Part shown: positions 1 through 8,643 of the stretch, piece after piece
Numbering within the stretch: the first letter of the stretch is position 1
How the letters are laid out: each line of letters starts with the position of its first letter
DNA from: JAXGXJ01 sp040772905
Lineage (GTDB): Bacteria; Actinomycetota; Thermoleophilia; RBG-16-64-13
Length of the DNA: 26,514 nucleotides
Assembly (NCBI GenBank): GCA_040772905.1
Contig: JAXGXJ010000018.1
Location: 1 to 26,514 of the forward strand
Direction of reading: 5' to 3'
Notes under the pieces: generated by a model
Seen by the model: the letters and a program-made list of their open reading frames with translations, nothing else
What the model was told of the DNA's origin: nothing
Databases searched by the model: none
Program-made: the position numbers and the translations under genes

Positions 1-2465
1 TCGGTGGTATATCCGGCGCTGGTGGTGTACTCGAAGAGTCCGAAGGCGCCGCCCAACAGCAGGACCCCCACTATGACGATGCGCCCGACCATCATGCTGT
101 CGAGCAGCGGCGCGTGAGGTGCGCGGGGCCGCCGGCTCATGATGCCGCGCTCTTTGGCTTCGAAGGCCAGGGTGATGCCTAGGACGACGCCGGTGGTCAT
201 GTTGACCCACAGGATCTGCACGGGCAGGATGGGCAGCACGGTCCCGGCGAAGATGGCGGCCAGGATGACCAAGCCCTCCGCTAAGTTGGTGGGCAAGGTC
301 CAGGTGATGAACTTCATGAGGTTGTCGAAGACACCTCGGCCCTCTTCCACGGCAGCCTCGATGGAGGCGAAATTGTCGTCGGTGAGCACCATGTCGGCTG
401 CTTCCTTGGCCACTTCGGTGCCGGTGATGCCCATCGCCACGCCGATGTCGGCCTGGCGCAGCGCAGGGCCGTCGTTCACACCGTCGCCCGTCATGGCCAC
501 CACGTTGCCGCTGGCCTGGAGGGCCCTCACCAGCCGCAGTTTCTGCTCGGGGGTCACTCGGGCGAACACCACGGTCTCGGACGCGGTCTGGACCAGGTCC
601 TCGTCACTGATGGCGGCGAGATCGCTGCCGGTGAGAGCCTTGGGCTCATCGCCATCATGGCAGTGCGTGGTGCCCAACTCGAGCCGCTTTCCGATGGCGG
701 CGGCTGTGATGACGTGGTCGCCTGTGATCATCTTCACTCGTATGCCGGCGTCGCGACAGGCGCGGACGGCGTGGAGCGCCTCCGCGCGCGGCGGGTCGAT
801 CATCCCTTGGAGTCCGAGGAATATCAGGTCACTCTCGATATCGTCGTGCGTGATCTCCACCACCGTGCTGGGGACGCGCTTGTAGGCGAACGCAAGCACT
901 CGCAGGCCCTCGGCCGCCAACTCACGCGACTCCATCTCCACGCGCTCCTTCGCAGCTGCGTCGAGCAGCGACCCATCGGCCTGCTGAGACGACCGATCGA
1001 GGAGCCGCTCCACGGCCCCCTTCACGTAGACGACGTTGTCAACCTGATCGCCGTCGGCGTCTCCTGCGTCCAGGTCCCGATGAAGAGTGGCCATGTACTG
1101 GAACTCCGACTCGAAGGGCAGGGTGTCGAGTCGAGGCATGTGATGCTCCACGACCTCGCCGTTGAGCCCGGCCTTCATGGCCGACACGATCAACGCGGCC
1201 TCGGTGGGATCGCCGCTGATCTGCCAGGTGTCCTCCTCGAAATAGACCGAGCTGTCGTTGCACAGCAGGCCGGCGCGGAACAACTCGAGCAGTTCCGGCC
1301 CGGCCTCAGGGCTCGAGACGGTGAGTGGGGCCTCGCCATGCGAGGCATCGCCCTCGTAGACACCGCCCTGAGGGTCATAGCCGCCTCCGCTCAACGTGAG
1401 CTCTCGTCCCGCGACCGCGACCTTCTGTACGGTCATCTGGTTCTCGGTGAGAGTCCCTGTTTTGTCGGAGCAGATGACGGTGGTGCTACCCAAAGTCTCC
1501 ACTGCGGGCAGGCGGCGGATGATGGCCTTGCGCCGAGCCATGCGCGACACGCCGATGGCGAGCACGATGGTCACGGCGGCGGGCAGTCCTTCTGGGATGG
1601 CGCCCACCGCGAGGGCGACTGCGGCGACGAACATGTCCACCACCGGCTCTCCGCGCAGTATCCCCACGACCGCGGTGATGACGGCCAGGCCGATGATCAC
1701 GTAGAGGAGCAGGCGGCTGAACTGCGCGATCTTGCGCGTGAGAGGCGTCTTCAGCTCTTCGGCCTCGGCGATGAGACCCGAGATCTTGCCCACCTCCGTG
1801 GCATCTCCCGTGGCCACGACTACCCCGTTGCCCTGCCCGGCGGTGGCCAATGTGGAGGCGTAGACCATGTTGGTGCGGTCGGCGAGCGCGGTATCTCCCT
1901 CCAGAGACGCGACCTGCTTCTCCACCGGCACAGACTCGCCGGTGAGGGCAGACTCGTCCACGCGCAGGTCGCGTGAGTAAGTGAGGCGCAGGTCGGCCGG
2001 CACTTTGTCGCCCGCCTGCAGCACCACCAGGTCGCCAGGGACCAGGTCGGCGGCTGACATGCGCAGGCGCTGCCCGCCCCGTATCACCGTCGTCTCCGCC
2101 GTCATGGAGCGCGACAGGGCTTCGATGGCCTTCACCGCTTTGGACTCCTGCAGGAAGCCCACCAGCGCGTTTATGATGACCACGCCGAAGATCACACCGC
2201 TGTCGACGTACTCGCGCAGCACAGCGGTGACGATCCCGGCCACGATGAGGATGAGTACCAGGGTCTGGGTGAACTGAGACAGGAGCAGGCGGAGACGGCT
2301 CCTGCCGCCTCGCTTGGTGATGCTGTTGGGGCCGAAGCTCTCTAGCCGCTCTCCCGCTTCGGCTGGCGACAGACCGGCATCGAGATCGGTGCCCAGTAGC
2401 TGCGACAGTTCGGAGACATCGGCGCGGTGCCAGTCGTCTCGGCTCTGCAGTCGGGATTCAGGCAT
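1..2465 (-). CDS. P2-type cation-transporting ATPase (3' end beyond window)
   Basis: This is an inner-membrane ion pump powered by ATP through an aspartyl-phosphate intermediate. I translated the reverse strand from the ATG at 2465-2463; about 821 codons are present and the C-terminus lies outside the window. Seen: an N-terminal cation-ATPase domain, the first membrane pair (about residues 65-105), the actuator TGES motif, PEGLPAAV in M4, the phosphorylation motif DKTGT with Asp334, the MTGDGVNDGPAL hinge, and the M5/M6 segments. AAGGA lies 11 nt upstream of the start. PEGLP places it among Ca2+/Na+/K+-type (P2) pumps. The M6 segment reads NMTTG (Asn755 to Gly759) where classical Ca2+ pumps have NxxTD, so calcium should not be assumed as the substrate. 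It is followed on the other side by tatA, separated by a hairpin, so it is probably transcribed alone. The family call is firm; the ion is open. Confidence 0.95.
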   Translation of the reverse strand, partial: MPESRLQSRDDWHRADVSELSQLLGTDLDAGLSPAEAGERLESFGPNSITKRGGRSRLRLLLSQFTQTLVLILIVAGIVTAVLREYVDSGVIFGVVIINALVGFLQESKAVKAIEALSRSMTAETTVIRGGQRLRMSAADLVPGDLVVLQAGDKVPADLRLTYSRDLRVDESALTGESVPVEKQVASLEGDTALADRTNMVYASTLATAGQGNGVVVATGDATEVGKISGLIAEAEELKTPLTRKIAQFSRLLLYVIIGLAVITAVVGILRGEPVVDMFVAAVALAVGAIPEGLPAAVTIVLAIGVSRMARRKAIIRRLPAVETLGSTTVICSDKTGTLTENQMTVQKVAVAGRELTLSGGGYDPQGGVYEGDASHGEAPLTVSSPEAGPELLELFRAGLLCNDSSVYFEEDTWQISGDPTEAALIVSAMKAGLNGEVVEHHMPRLDTLPFESEFQYMATLHRDLDAGDADGDQVDNVVYVKGAVERLLDRSSQQADGSLLDAAAKERVEMESRELAAEGLRVLAFAYKRVPSTVVEITHDDIESDLIFLGLQGMIDPPRAEALHAVRACRDAGIRVKMITGDHVITAAAIGKRLELGTTHCHDGDEPKALTGSDLAAISDEDLVQTASETVVFARVTPEQKLRLVRALQASGNVVAMTGDGVNDGPALRQADIGVAMGITGTEVAKEAADMVLTDDNFASIEAAVEEGRGVFDNLMKFITWTLPTNLAEGLVILAAIFAGTVLPILPVQILWVNMTTGVVLGITLAFEAKERGIMSRRPRAPHAPLLDSMMVGRIVIVGVLLLGGAFGLFEYTTSAGYTT

Positions 2466-2559
2466 GGGTCTATGTCCTTCCGAGAAGGGGGCGAACGTAC
2501 GCCCCATTTACCCGTCCATCCGGCGCCGCAAACCGCTTGCAGCGTCTTACAGACCGAAA

Positions 2560-2577
2560 GGGCCCCTTGCGGGGCCC
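2560..2577 (-). terminator. Probable terminator between tatA and the cation ATPase
   Basis: GGGCCCC and GGGGCCC form a perfect 7-bp stem around a 4-nt loop. On the reverse strand the stem is followed by TTTCGGTCT, a weak U stretch. It lies 38 bases beyond the tatA stop and upstream of the ATPase start, so it most likely ends the tatA transcript. Confidence 0.6.
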
Positions 2578-2614
2578 CGTTCAGCGTCTCAGAACCAAGC
2601 AGTGCGGGCGCGGA

Positions 2615-2944
2615 CTAGACTGCCGTGCTCTCCGCAGGCGTGCCGGTGGCTGCGGGGGCCGCGGCAGCTGCCGCTGTGGTGGCGGTCGGCGCCTCGGCCG
2701 ACGTCGTCACGGGCGCCGAGGTCACGGCAGCCGCTTCGGCTTTCGTCTCAGCGACGCTCTCTGCGGTCACGTCTTCCTTGATGGCAGACTGGACGTCGTC
2801 TTTCGTCTCTTTGAGGCCCTTCTTGAAACCATTGATCGAACGCCCCAATGAGGAGCCCAGTTCGGGCAGCTTCTTGGGCCCGAAGATGAGCAGGGCCAGT
2901 ACGACCACTATAGCGATTTCCCACGGTCCGATCCAACTAGGCAT
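2615..2944 (-). CDS. tatA: Sec-independent protein translocase TatA
   Basis: TatA is the pore-forming or membrane-weakening subunit of the twin-arginine pathway, which exports folded, often cofactor-bearing proteins. The 109-residue product begins MPSWIGPWEIAIVVV, with a single membrane helix at about residues 6-20, the FGPKKLPELG hinge (about 21-30), an amphipathic helix (about 31-45), and an acidic then Ala/Thr-rich tail. I chose the ATG at 2944-2942 over the TTG one codon upstream because GGAG sits 8 nt before it. No tatB or tatC is adjacent. Two proteins at the far end of the window (23806-25314 and 25482 onward) carry Tat lipoprotein signals and are plausible clients. Confidence 0.95.
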   Translation of the reverse strand: MPSWIGPWEIAIVVVLALLIFGPKKLPELGSSLGRSINGFKKGLKETKDDVQSAIKEDVTAESVAETKAEAAAVTSAPVTTSAEAPTATTAAAAAAPAATGTPAESTAV

Positions 2945-2982
2945 CAACCACTCTCCATGTGAGTACTTCAGGAGTGACGCGC

Positions 2983-2988
2983 ATTATC
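2983..2988 (-). promoter_or_regulatory. Possible -10 box for tatA
   Basis: On the reverse strand this reads GATAAT, five of six matches to the TATAAT consensus, 38 nt before the tatA start codon. No convincing -35 box is seen at 17 bp, so this is only a candidate. Confidence 0.3.
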
Positions 2989-3074
2989 TCACGCTTGGCG
3001 CGTCCCTGTAGGCGTCCCTGTGGGGGAGACCGCGCTTCCGCCCGCCCGACGCATGCTCGAGGCCCCCAGGACTT

Positions 3075-5276
3075 CTAGAAAAGGCCTTTGAGGCGGTTCC
3101 TGATGTCTTCAGCGCTCAGTCCGGCGGCGGCGAATGCTCCGCCCGCTTCGAGGTCTGCGGAGGCGGGCTGGGGAAGTACTTCAGAAGCCAGACGGCGACG
3201 GAACGCGCGCTGGACGGGATCGGACAGGAAACGGGTGAGCTGGGCGTAGCCGTGACTGTCGCTGAACCCGCGATGCGCGGCGTAGTAGCGGAGCGGATGG
3301 CACACGTACAGCCAGTCCTTCGCCCGGGTGAGGGCCACGTAGAAAAGCCGCCGCTCCTCCTCGATCTCCTCCCATCGGCCGGTGGCCATGTCGGAGGGTA
3401 TGTTGCCGTCGGCGGCGTGGATGACATAGACGGCATCCCATTCCAGCCCCTTCGCGGAATGGATGGTACTGAGGATGAGGAAGTCCTCGTCCAACACGGG
3501 CGGCCCTGCCAGGTCTTCGGTATAGGCGGGGGGATCGAGAGCGATCTCGGCCAGGAAGCGGGCACGGTCGGGGAAGCGGGAGGCGAGCCACTCGAGTTGC
3601 TCCAAGTCCATGAGGCGGGCCCGCGCATTGTCGTACAGCCGCTCGAGGAGCGGCGTGTAGAAGAGCCGTATCTCCTTGATCTGTGAGGCAAGCTCGGGGG
3701 ACTGACGGTCGCTGAGCAGGTCCATAAGCGACACGAGCCGGCTCCACTGGTCGGCCGCGGCTGACGACGGGCAGGGAGCCTTGTGCCAGGCCCGGAAGCC
3801 GGACGGCGTCGCTGCGGCCGCCCCCTCGGGGGACGAGGACGCTCCCGCACGGAGGTACTCCATGAGCGCGTGTGCCTTCTTGGGGCCCACTCCGGGCAAC
3901 AACATGAGCACTCGGGTGCCGGCCATGAGGTCGCGGGGGTTCTCCGCCAGGCGCAGGAAGGCGAGGAGGTCCTTCACATGCGCCGTCTCCACGAAGCGCA
4001 GACCCCCGTACTTGTGGAAGGGGATATTGCGTCGCGCCAACTCGAGTTCGAGGGCAAGGCTGTGGTGGGACGCGCGGAACAGCACCGCCTGCCGGCGAAG
4101 AGGCAGCCCCGCCTCGCGGTGTTCCAAGATGCGGTGGATGAGGAACTCGGTCTGTTGGTCTTCGTCCTCGCAGGTGACGAGTTCGGGCGGCGCGCCGCCG
4201 GCGCGCCGCGTCCACAGGGCCTTCTCATGCCGCTCGGCCGCCGCCGCGATGACCCGGTTGGTGGCGTTGAGCAGCGGCTGGGTGCTGCGGTAGTTCTCCT
4301 CCAGGGTGATCGTGCACGCGTCGGGGAACTGCTGGGGGAAGTCGAGGATGTTGCGGACCGTGGCGGCGCGGAACGAGTAGATGGACTGGGCGTCGTCGCC
4401 GACCACAGTGAGGTCCTTGCCGTCCGGACACAGCATGGCCAGGATCTCGGCCTGCAGACGGTTGGTGTCCTGATACTCGTCCACCAGCACGCAGTCGAAC
4501 CGGCTGCGCACCGCTTTGGCCGCGCGTGGCTCGCTAAGGAGCCCGTGCCAGAAGAGCAGCAGGTCGTCGTAGTCGAGCACGCTCTGCTGGCCTTTGCGGT
4601 CGACGAACACCGAGAAGAGGCGGCGTAGGTCTTCCACCTCGTCCTTGCACCAGGGGAAGTGCCCTTCCACCGCCTGCTCCACCGGCTCGCGTGCGTTCAC
4701 ACAGCGGCTGTAGATGTCCATGCAGGTGCCCTTGAGCGGGAAGCGCCGGTCGTTCTTGGCCAGGCCCAGTTCGGTGCGCAGCACACCCATGAGGTCTTCC
4801 GCATCACCGCGGTCGAGGATGGTGAACGACGACGGCAGGCCTATGGCTCTGCCGTGAAGGCGCAGGAGGCGGGTGGCGGTGGCGTGGAAAGTGCCGCCCC
4901 ACACCTTGCCGCCTGGTGTAGCCGCACCGCTCGGCGCACCTGCACCGCCCGAGGTGACCGTCCGGGCGCCCCGCTGACGGGTCTCGATGTCGAGTTGTCG
5001 CAGGATGGAATCCACACGACGCAGCATCTCGGCCGCGGCCCGCCTGGTGAAGGTGAGCAGAAGTATCCGCCCGGGATCGGCGCCACCGGCGATCTTGTAA
5101 GCCACGCGGTGAGCCAAGGTGGCCGTCTTGCCTGTGCCGGCTCCGGCGACGATGAGCAGCGGCGAATGCCCGTGGGTGGCGGCAGCTCTCTGCTGGTCGT
5201 TGAGCTGCTGGAGGACGGTCTGGATGGGTGTAGGCGCCGATCCGGCGTGTTCTCGAGACAGGGCCGTCCTCCTCAC
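3075..5276 (-). CDS. UvrD/PcrA/Rep-family superfamily 1 DNA helicase
   Basis: An ATP-driven 3'-5' DNA helicase of the UvrD/PcrA type, acting in repair, replication restart or recombination. The product is 733 residues, the usual family size. Seen: Q-motif region LNDQQRAA (about 25-32), Walker A AGAGTGKT (44-51), motif Ia LLTFTRRAAAEM, Walker B DEYQDT (266-271), motif III GDDAQSIYSFR, motif IV ENYRST, motif V near STIHSAKGLEWD, and motif VI EERRLFYVALTRAK. A Gly/Ala/Ser-rich insertion of about 25 residues sits between motifs Ia and Ib (around 105-125), and a second low-complexity stretch lies near residue 475. The C-terminal tail is short. The start is a GTG; the codons right after it contain AGGAGG, so the true start is not certain. 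The first MFS gene of this block ends 62 bases upstream, so co-transcription is possible. Confidence 0.93.
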   Translation of the reverse strand: MRRTALSREHAGSAPTPIQTVLQQLNDQQRAAATHGHSPLLIVAGAGTGKTATLAHRVAYKIAGGADPGRILLLTFTRRAAAEMLRRVDSILRQLDIETRQRGARTVTSGGAGAPSGAATPGGKVWGGTFHATATRLLRLHGRAIGLPSSFTILDRGDAEDLMGVLRTELGLAKNDRRFPLKGTCMDIYSRCVNAREPVEQAVEGHFPWCKDEVEDLRRLFSVFVDRKGQQSVLDYDDLLLFWHGLLSEPRAAKAVRSRFDCVLVDEYQDTNRLQAEILAMLCPDGKDLTVVGDDAQSIYSFRAATVRNILDFPQQFPDACTITLEENYRSTQPLLNATNRVIAAAAERHEKALWTRRAGGAPPELVTCEDEDQQTEFLIHRILEHREAGLPLRRQAVLFRASHHSLALELELARRNIPFHKYGGLRFVETAHVKDLLAFLRLAENPRDLMAGTRVLMLLPGVGPKKAHALMEYLRAGASSSPEGAAAATPSGFRAWHKAPCPSSAAADQWSRLVSLMDLLSDRQSPELASQIKEIRLFYTPLLERLYDNARARLMDLEQLEWLASRFPDRARFLAEIALDPPAYTEDLAGPPVLDEDFLILSTIHSAKGLEWDAVYVIHAADGNIPSDMATGRWEEIEEERRLFYVALTRAKDWLYVCHPLRYYAAHRGFSDSHGYAQLTRFLSDPVQRAFRRRLASEVLPQPASADLEAGGAFAAAGLSAEDIRNRLKGLF

Positions 5277-5338
5277 CGTCAGGGTGCCGCGCGTTGCCGC
5301 TCTTCAGCATACAGGCCGGGCCGGACAGACGGCTTCGC

Positions 5339-6688
5339 TCAGCGAGCCGGTCCCTTCATGCGTAGAAACATCGCTCCGATCATCCCTAGGCACGCCATCC
5401 CTGCCACCACGAGGTAGGTGGGGGTGAACGACGGCGATGCGTCGGCCAGGCTCCCGCCCACGTACGGACCGAGGGCCTGTCCGAGTCCCTGGAACGTGGT
5501 GAGGAACCCGAATGCGGCTGAGGCCAGGAGGGGACCCACCAGATCTCCACACGCTGTGGCGACGATGGCCGGGGTCGCCCAGGCGGTGAGAGCGAACAGC
5601 ACCGCCGAGAGCACCAGCCCCGCAGGCTGACCCCAGAGCGCGAAGAGCAAGAACGAGACGGTCTGGATCCCCAGGATCGACACCAGTGCAGCGCGCCTGC
5701 CCGCTCGGTCGGAGATCCAACCCCACAGTGTCCCGCAGACGAGACTCACCACTCCCATGACCATGAACAGCCGTCCGGCGGCGGTGGCTGTGTAGCCGAT
5801 GTCGGTGATGAGGCGTTTGGTGAAGAAGGTCATGTAGGTCATGTAGGCGAAACCGAAGGCGAAGTAGACGGCACAGAGATGCCAGATGACCGGAGAGAGG
5901 AACACCTGCTTCCAGGCCGGACCGTCGCCACCCGTCCCCGACCCGCTCGCCGCCGCCCCGCTGGATGCCGATCCGCGCGCGGGTTCTTCTCCGACCCTCC
6001 GCTTGCGCACCGGTCTCCTGCGGCTGCGGATGACCGCAAACGCCAGTATGGCGAAGCAGAACGTGATGCCCGCCAGCACGAACCAGGTGATGCGCCAGCC
6101 TTGGTCGCCGTAGCTGTTGACCAGTCTGGGCACGAGCGGCCCCGACACCACCAGGCCCATGGATGCGCCCAGAGGCAACATCCCCGTGGCCAGCCCTCGT
6201 CGCTTCAAGGAGAACCACACGGAGGGGAGGATGTGTGCCGGGACGCTGGCACATGCACTTCCCATGCCCGTCAGTATGCGACCCGCCGCAGCCATGGCCA
6301 ATCCCCCCGAGAGGCCGGTGATCACCATGCCGGTGGCGGCGACGAGAAGACCGGCTGAGATGACGCGCCGGGGGCCCATCCGCGAGGCCAGGGTCCCCGC
6401 GAGGATGGCCATGCTCAGGTATCCGGCCAGGTTGGCCGCGGCGAGGGCGCCTGCCTGCCCGTTGGCGATGTCCAGACCTTCCTGCATCGCCGGTAAGATG
6501 GCCGGATAGCTGAACTGTGAGAGCCCCAGCGCCGAGAAGACCACGAACACGGCGGTGACCAGGACGGCGTACTTGTAGTGGGGCCCTTTCTCGTCATCTT
6601 GACCGGTGCGCGCGCCGGCGGCCTCTGTAGCCCCACCAGCGGCACCGGCAGCAGCCCCGGCAGCCCCGGTGGCCCGCGGGTCGGTCAT
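5339..6688 (-). CDS. YbfB/YjiJ-type MFS transporter, second of a tandem pair
   Basis: A secondary transporter of the major facilitator superfamily, 449 residues, with about 12 predicted membrane helices. The N-terminal half has the block seen in the YbfB/YjiJ (MFS_4) group: SQFSYPAILPAMQEGL, then NLAGYLSM, then a loop GPRRVISAG between helices 2 and 3. The central cytoplasmic loop is long, with Arg/Lys-rich then Gly/Ser-rich sequence (about residues 220-255) that its neighbour lacks. The ATG at 6688-6686 overlaps the stop of the upstream transporter (ATGA), which fixes the start and suggests translational coupling. The N-terminal 30 residues are Ala/Gly-rich. The substrate is unknown; weak resemblance to oxalate/formate-type carriers is not enough to name one. 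Confidence 0.88.
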   Translation of the reverse strand: MTDPRATGAAGAAAGAAGGATEAAGARTGQDDEKGPHYKYAVLVTAVFVVFSALGLSQFSYPAILPAMQEGLDIANGQAGALAAANLAGYLSMAILAGTLASRMGPRRVISAGLLVAATGMVITGLSGGLAMAAAGRILTGMGSACASVPAHILPSVWFSLKRRGLATGMLPLGASMGLVVSGPLVPRLVNSYGDQGWRITWFVLAGITFCFAILAFAVIRSRRRPVRKRRVGEEPARGSASSGAAASGSGTGGDGPAWKQVFLSPVIWHLCAVYFAFGFAYMTYMTFFTKRLITDIGYTATAAGRLFMVMGVVSLVCGTLWGWISDRAGRRAALVSILGIQTVSFLLFALWGQPAGLVLSAVLFALTAWATPAIVATACGDLVGPLLASAAFGFLTTFQGLGQALGPYVGGSLADASPSFTPTYLVVAGMACLGMIGAMFLRMKGPAR

Positions 6689-7959
6689 GTGCCGGCCCCC
6701 GGCGATGACGGCGCCGGTTCGGGCACGCACACCACTTCCTCACCCATGTGGCTGGTGGCGGAACTGCGCAGCAGCATCATCCCCACCGCACCAAGCAGCG
6801 CCACCCCCGCCGCCACGAGATAGGCGGCTGTGAACGAGGGCAGCACATCCGCCATCCTCCCAGCCACATAGGGCCCGGTGGCTTGCCCGAGCCCGTGGAA
6901 GACGGTCAGGAACCCATAGGCGGCTGGTGCCATGGCCGGGCCCACGATATCTCCGCAGGTGACGGCCATGATGGAGGGGATCCCCCAGGCGGTAAGACCG
7001 TACAGGACGGCCGACACGGTCAGGCCGGAGGTGTCGGTCCACACGGCGAAGAGTGCGAAGGCCACGGCCTGCAGCACCAGGATAATGGTCATGGCCCGTT
7101 TGCGGCCGATGATGTCGGCGATCCAGCCCCACAAGACGCCGCAGGGAAGGCTGGCCCAACCCAGGATCATGAAGAGTGTCCCGGCGGCCTGCTCGGTATA
7201 GCCGAGATCGGCGATGAGCCGTTTGTTGAAGAAGGTGAGGTAGATCATGTAGGCGAAGCCGAAACAGAAGTAGACGGCACCCAGGTGCCACACCGATCCC
7301 GAGAAGTAGAGCTTGCGCCAGCTCACATGGCCGTGCGACGCCGCGGACTCCATGCCCTCAGGCTGATATCCGGGGCGGTCGCGCAGCACGGCGTACGCGG
7401 CGAGGGCGATGACGAGCGTCATGCCGGCCAATACATACCAAGCCATGCGCCAGCCCGAGTCCCCGAAGCCGGTGATGATCCAGGGGACGAGGGGCCCGAC
7501 CACGATGAGGCCCACCGACGCCCCCGAACTCGCAGTCCCGGTGACGATGCCTCTTCGTGCGCGGGAGAACCAGAAGGCCACCATGGTGTGCGCGGGGATA
7601 TTGGCCATCGCGCTGCCCAGACCGGTCAGCAGCCGCCCCACTAACGCGGGAGTGTAGGTGTGTGAGAACCCGGTCAGCAGCATGCCTGCGGCAGCGAGCA
7701 CCAGGCCGGCCGTGATGATGCGCCTGGGCCCCAGGCGGGCCGCCAAGGCTCCACCCAGAAGCCCCATGAGCAGGTAGCCGGCCAGGTTGGCGGTGGCGAG
7801 GGCTCCTGCCTGGGTGTTGCTCAGTCCGAGCCCCTCCTGCATGGAGGGCAAGATGGAGGTGTAGCTGAAGCGGGCCAGGCCGAGGGCACCGAACACCACG
7901 AGCAGCGCCATACCCAGGATGGGCCAACGATAGCGGGGGCCGGGAGCGTTTCCGGGCAT
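6685..7959 (-). CDS. YbfB/YjiJ-type MFS transporter, first of a tandem pair
   Basis: MFS permease of 424 residues and a clear paralogue of the next gene. Shared blocks are GLARFSYTSILPSMQEGLG, NLAGYLLMG, GPRRIITAG, the helix 7-8 FGFAYMIYLTFFNKRLI block and the C-terminal ATGPYVAGR block. I chose the ATG at 7959-7957 (MPGNAPGP), because the extra upstream codons are Arg-rich and poorly membrane-like; the ribosome site there is weak. It is the first gene of the pair and overlaps the second by 4 bases. It is divergent from the FKBP gene. The substrate cannot be read from the sequence; small carboxylates or cyanate-like anions are only possibilities from distant family members. Confidence 0.88.
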   Translation of the reverse strand: MPGNAPGPRYRWPILGMALLVVFGALGLARFSYTSILPSMQEGLGLSNTQAGALATANLAGYLLMGLLGGALAARLGPRRIITAGLVLAAAGMLLTGFSHTYTPALVGRLLTGLGSAMANIPAHTMVAFWFSRARRGIVTGTASSGASVGLIVVGPLVPWIITGFGDSGWRMAWYVLAGMTLVIALAAYAVLRDRPGYQPEGMESAASHGHVSWRKLYFSGSVWHLGAVYFCFGFAYMIYLTFFNKRLIADLGYTEQAAGTLFMILGWASLPCGVLWGWIADIIGRKRAMTIILVLQAVAFALFAVWTDTSGLTVSAVLYGLTAWGIPSIMAVTCGDIVGPAMAPAAYGFLTVFHGLGQATGPYVAGRMADVLPSFTAAYLVAAGVALLGAVGMMLLRSSATSHMGEEVVCVPEPAPSSPGAGT

Positions 7960-8137
7960 GCGGGGCTCTTTCTCGTCTGTCTTGTGGGACCGTGCACGCG
8001 CGCACGCGCGCGATGGAGAGAGGATACCGCGGCGAGGGTCGTGCCTGCGCGCGCGCCGTGGCACTGTGGCAGGTCGCCGTCCGACCCTCCGTGTAGTAAC
8101 CTCCCTGTGTCAACACTCCTACCGAAGGGATATCGCT

Positions 8138-8599
8138 ATGCAGGCGACCCGCGGAGCCGTCGTGAGTTTCAACTACACTCTCACCGACGACGACGGCAAC
8201 ACCATCGATTCCAACGAGGGCTGTGCACCTCTGAGCTACCTGCACGGTTACGACAACATCATCCCCGGCTTGGAGAGCGCCTTGGAGGGTGCCGAGGTCG
8301 GTTTCGCCTCCAACGTGGTGGTGGAGCCTGCCGAGGGCTACGGCGAAGTCGACCAGGAAGCCATCTTCGAGGTCTCCAGGGACAAGTTCCCACCCGAGAT
8401 GGAGCTGGCTCCGGGCATGCAGTTCGCCGGGGAGACTCCGAGCGGCGACGTGCCGCTGACGGTGATGGAGGTCAAAGACGACGTGGTGGTGGTCGACGCC
8501 AACCATCCTCTGGCCGGCGCACGCCTGCACTTCGACGTCGAGGTAGTGGACATCCGTGAGGCCACCTCGCAGGAGTTGGAGCAGGGCCACCCAGAGTAG
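8138..8599 (+). CDS. FKBP/SlyD-type peptidyl-prolyl cis-trans isomerase
   Basis: A 153-residue protein-folding helper that catalyses proline isomerisation. It has the split FKBP fold typical of SlyD: an N-terminal strand VVSFNYTLTDDDGNTIDS, the active-site block PLSYLHGYDNIIPGLESALEG (about residues 31-51), an insert-in-flap region with EGYGEVD and a Val-rich middle, and a return strand with NHPLAGARLHFDVEV. It lacks the His-rich nickel-binding tail of E. coli SlyD. The start is the ATG with AAGGGA 7 nt upstream; longer in-frame extensions have no such support. There is no signal peptide, so it is probably cytosolic. It lies 44 bases before the esterase on the same strand. Confidence 0.93.
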   Translation: MQATRGAVVSFNYTLTDDDGNTIDSNEGCAPLSYLHGYDNIIPGLESALEGAEVGFASNVVVEPAEGYGEVDQEAIFEVSRDKFPPEMELAPGMQFAGETPSGDVPLTVMEVKDDVVVVDANHPLAGARLHFDVEVVDIREATSQELEQGHPE

Positions 8600-8643
8600 G
8601 AGCCGCGACGCCGGCGCAGCCGGCGGGCTGACGGAGGACGGCG

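Noticed and set aside
657..1976. Long forward open frame of 439 residues opposite the cation ATPase
   Set aside because: It is antisense to a strongly conserved ATPase frame, is rich in His/Arg/Gly as expected of a shadow frame in high-G+C DNA, and matches no recognisable domain.
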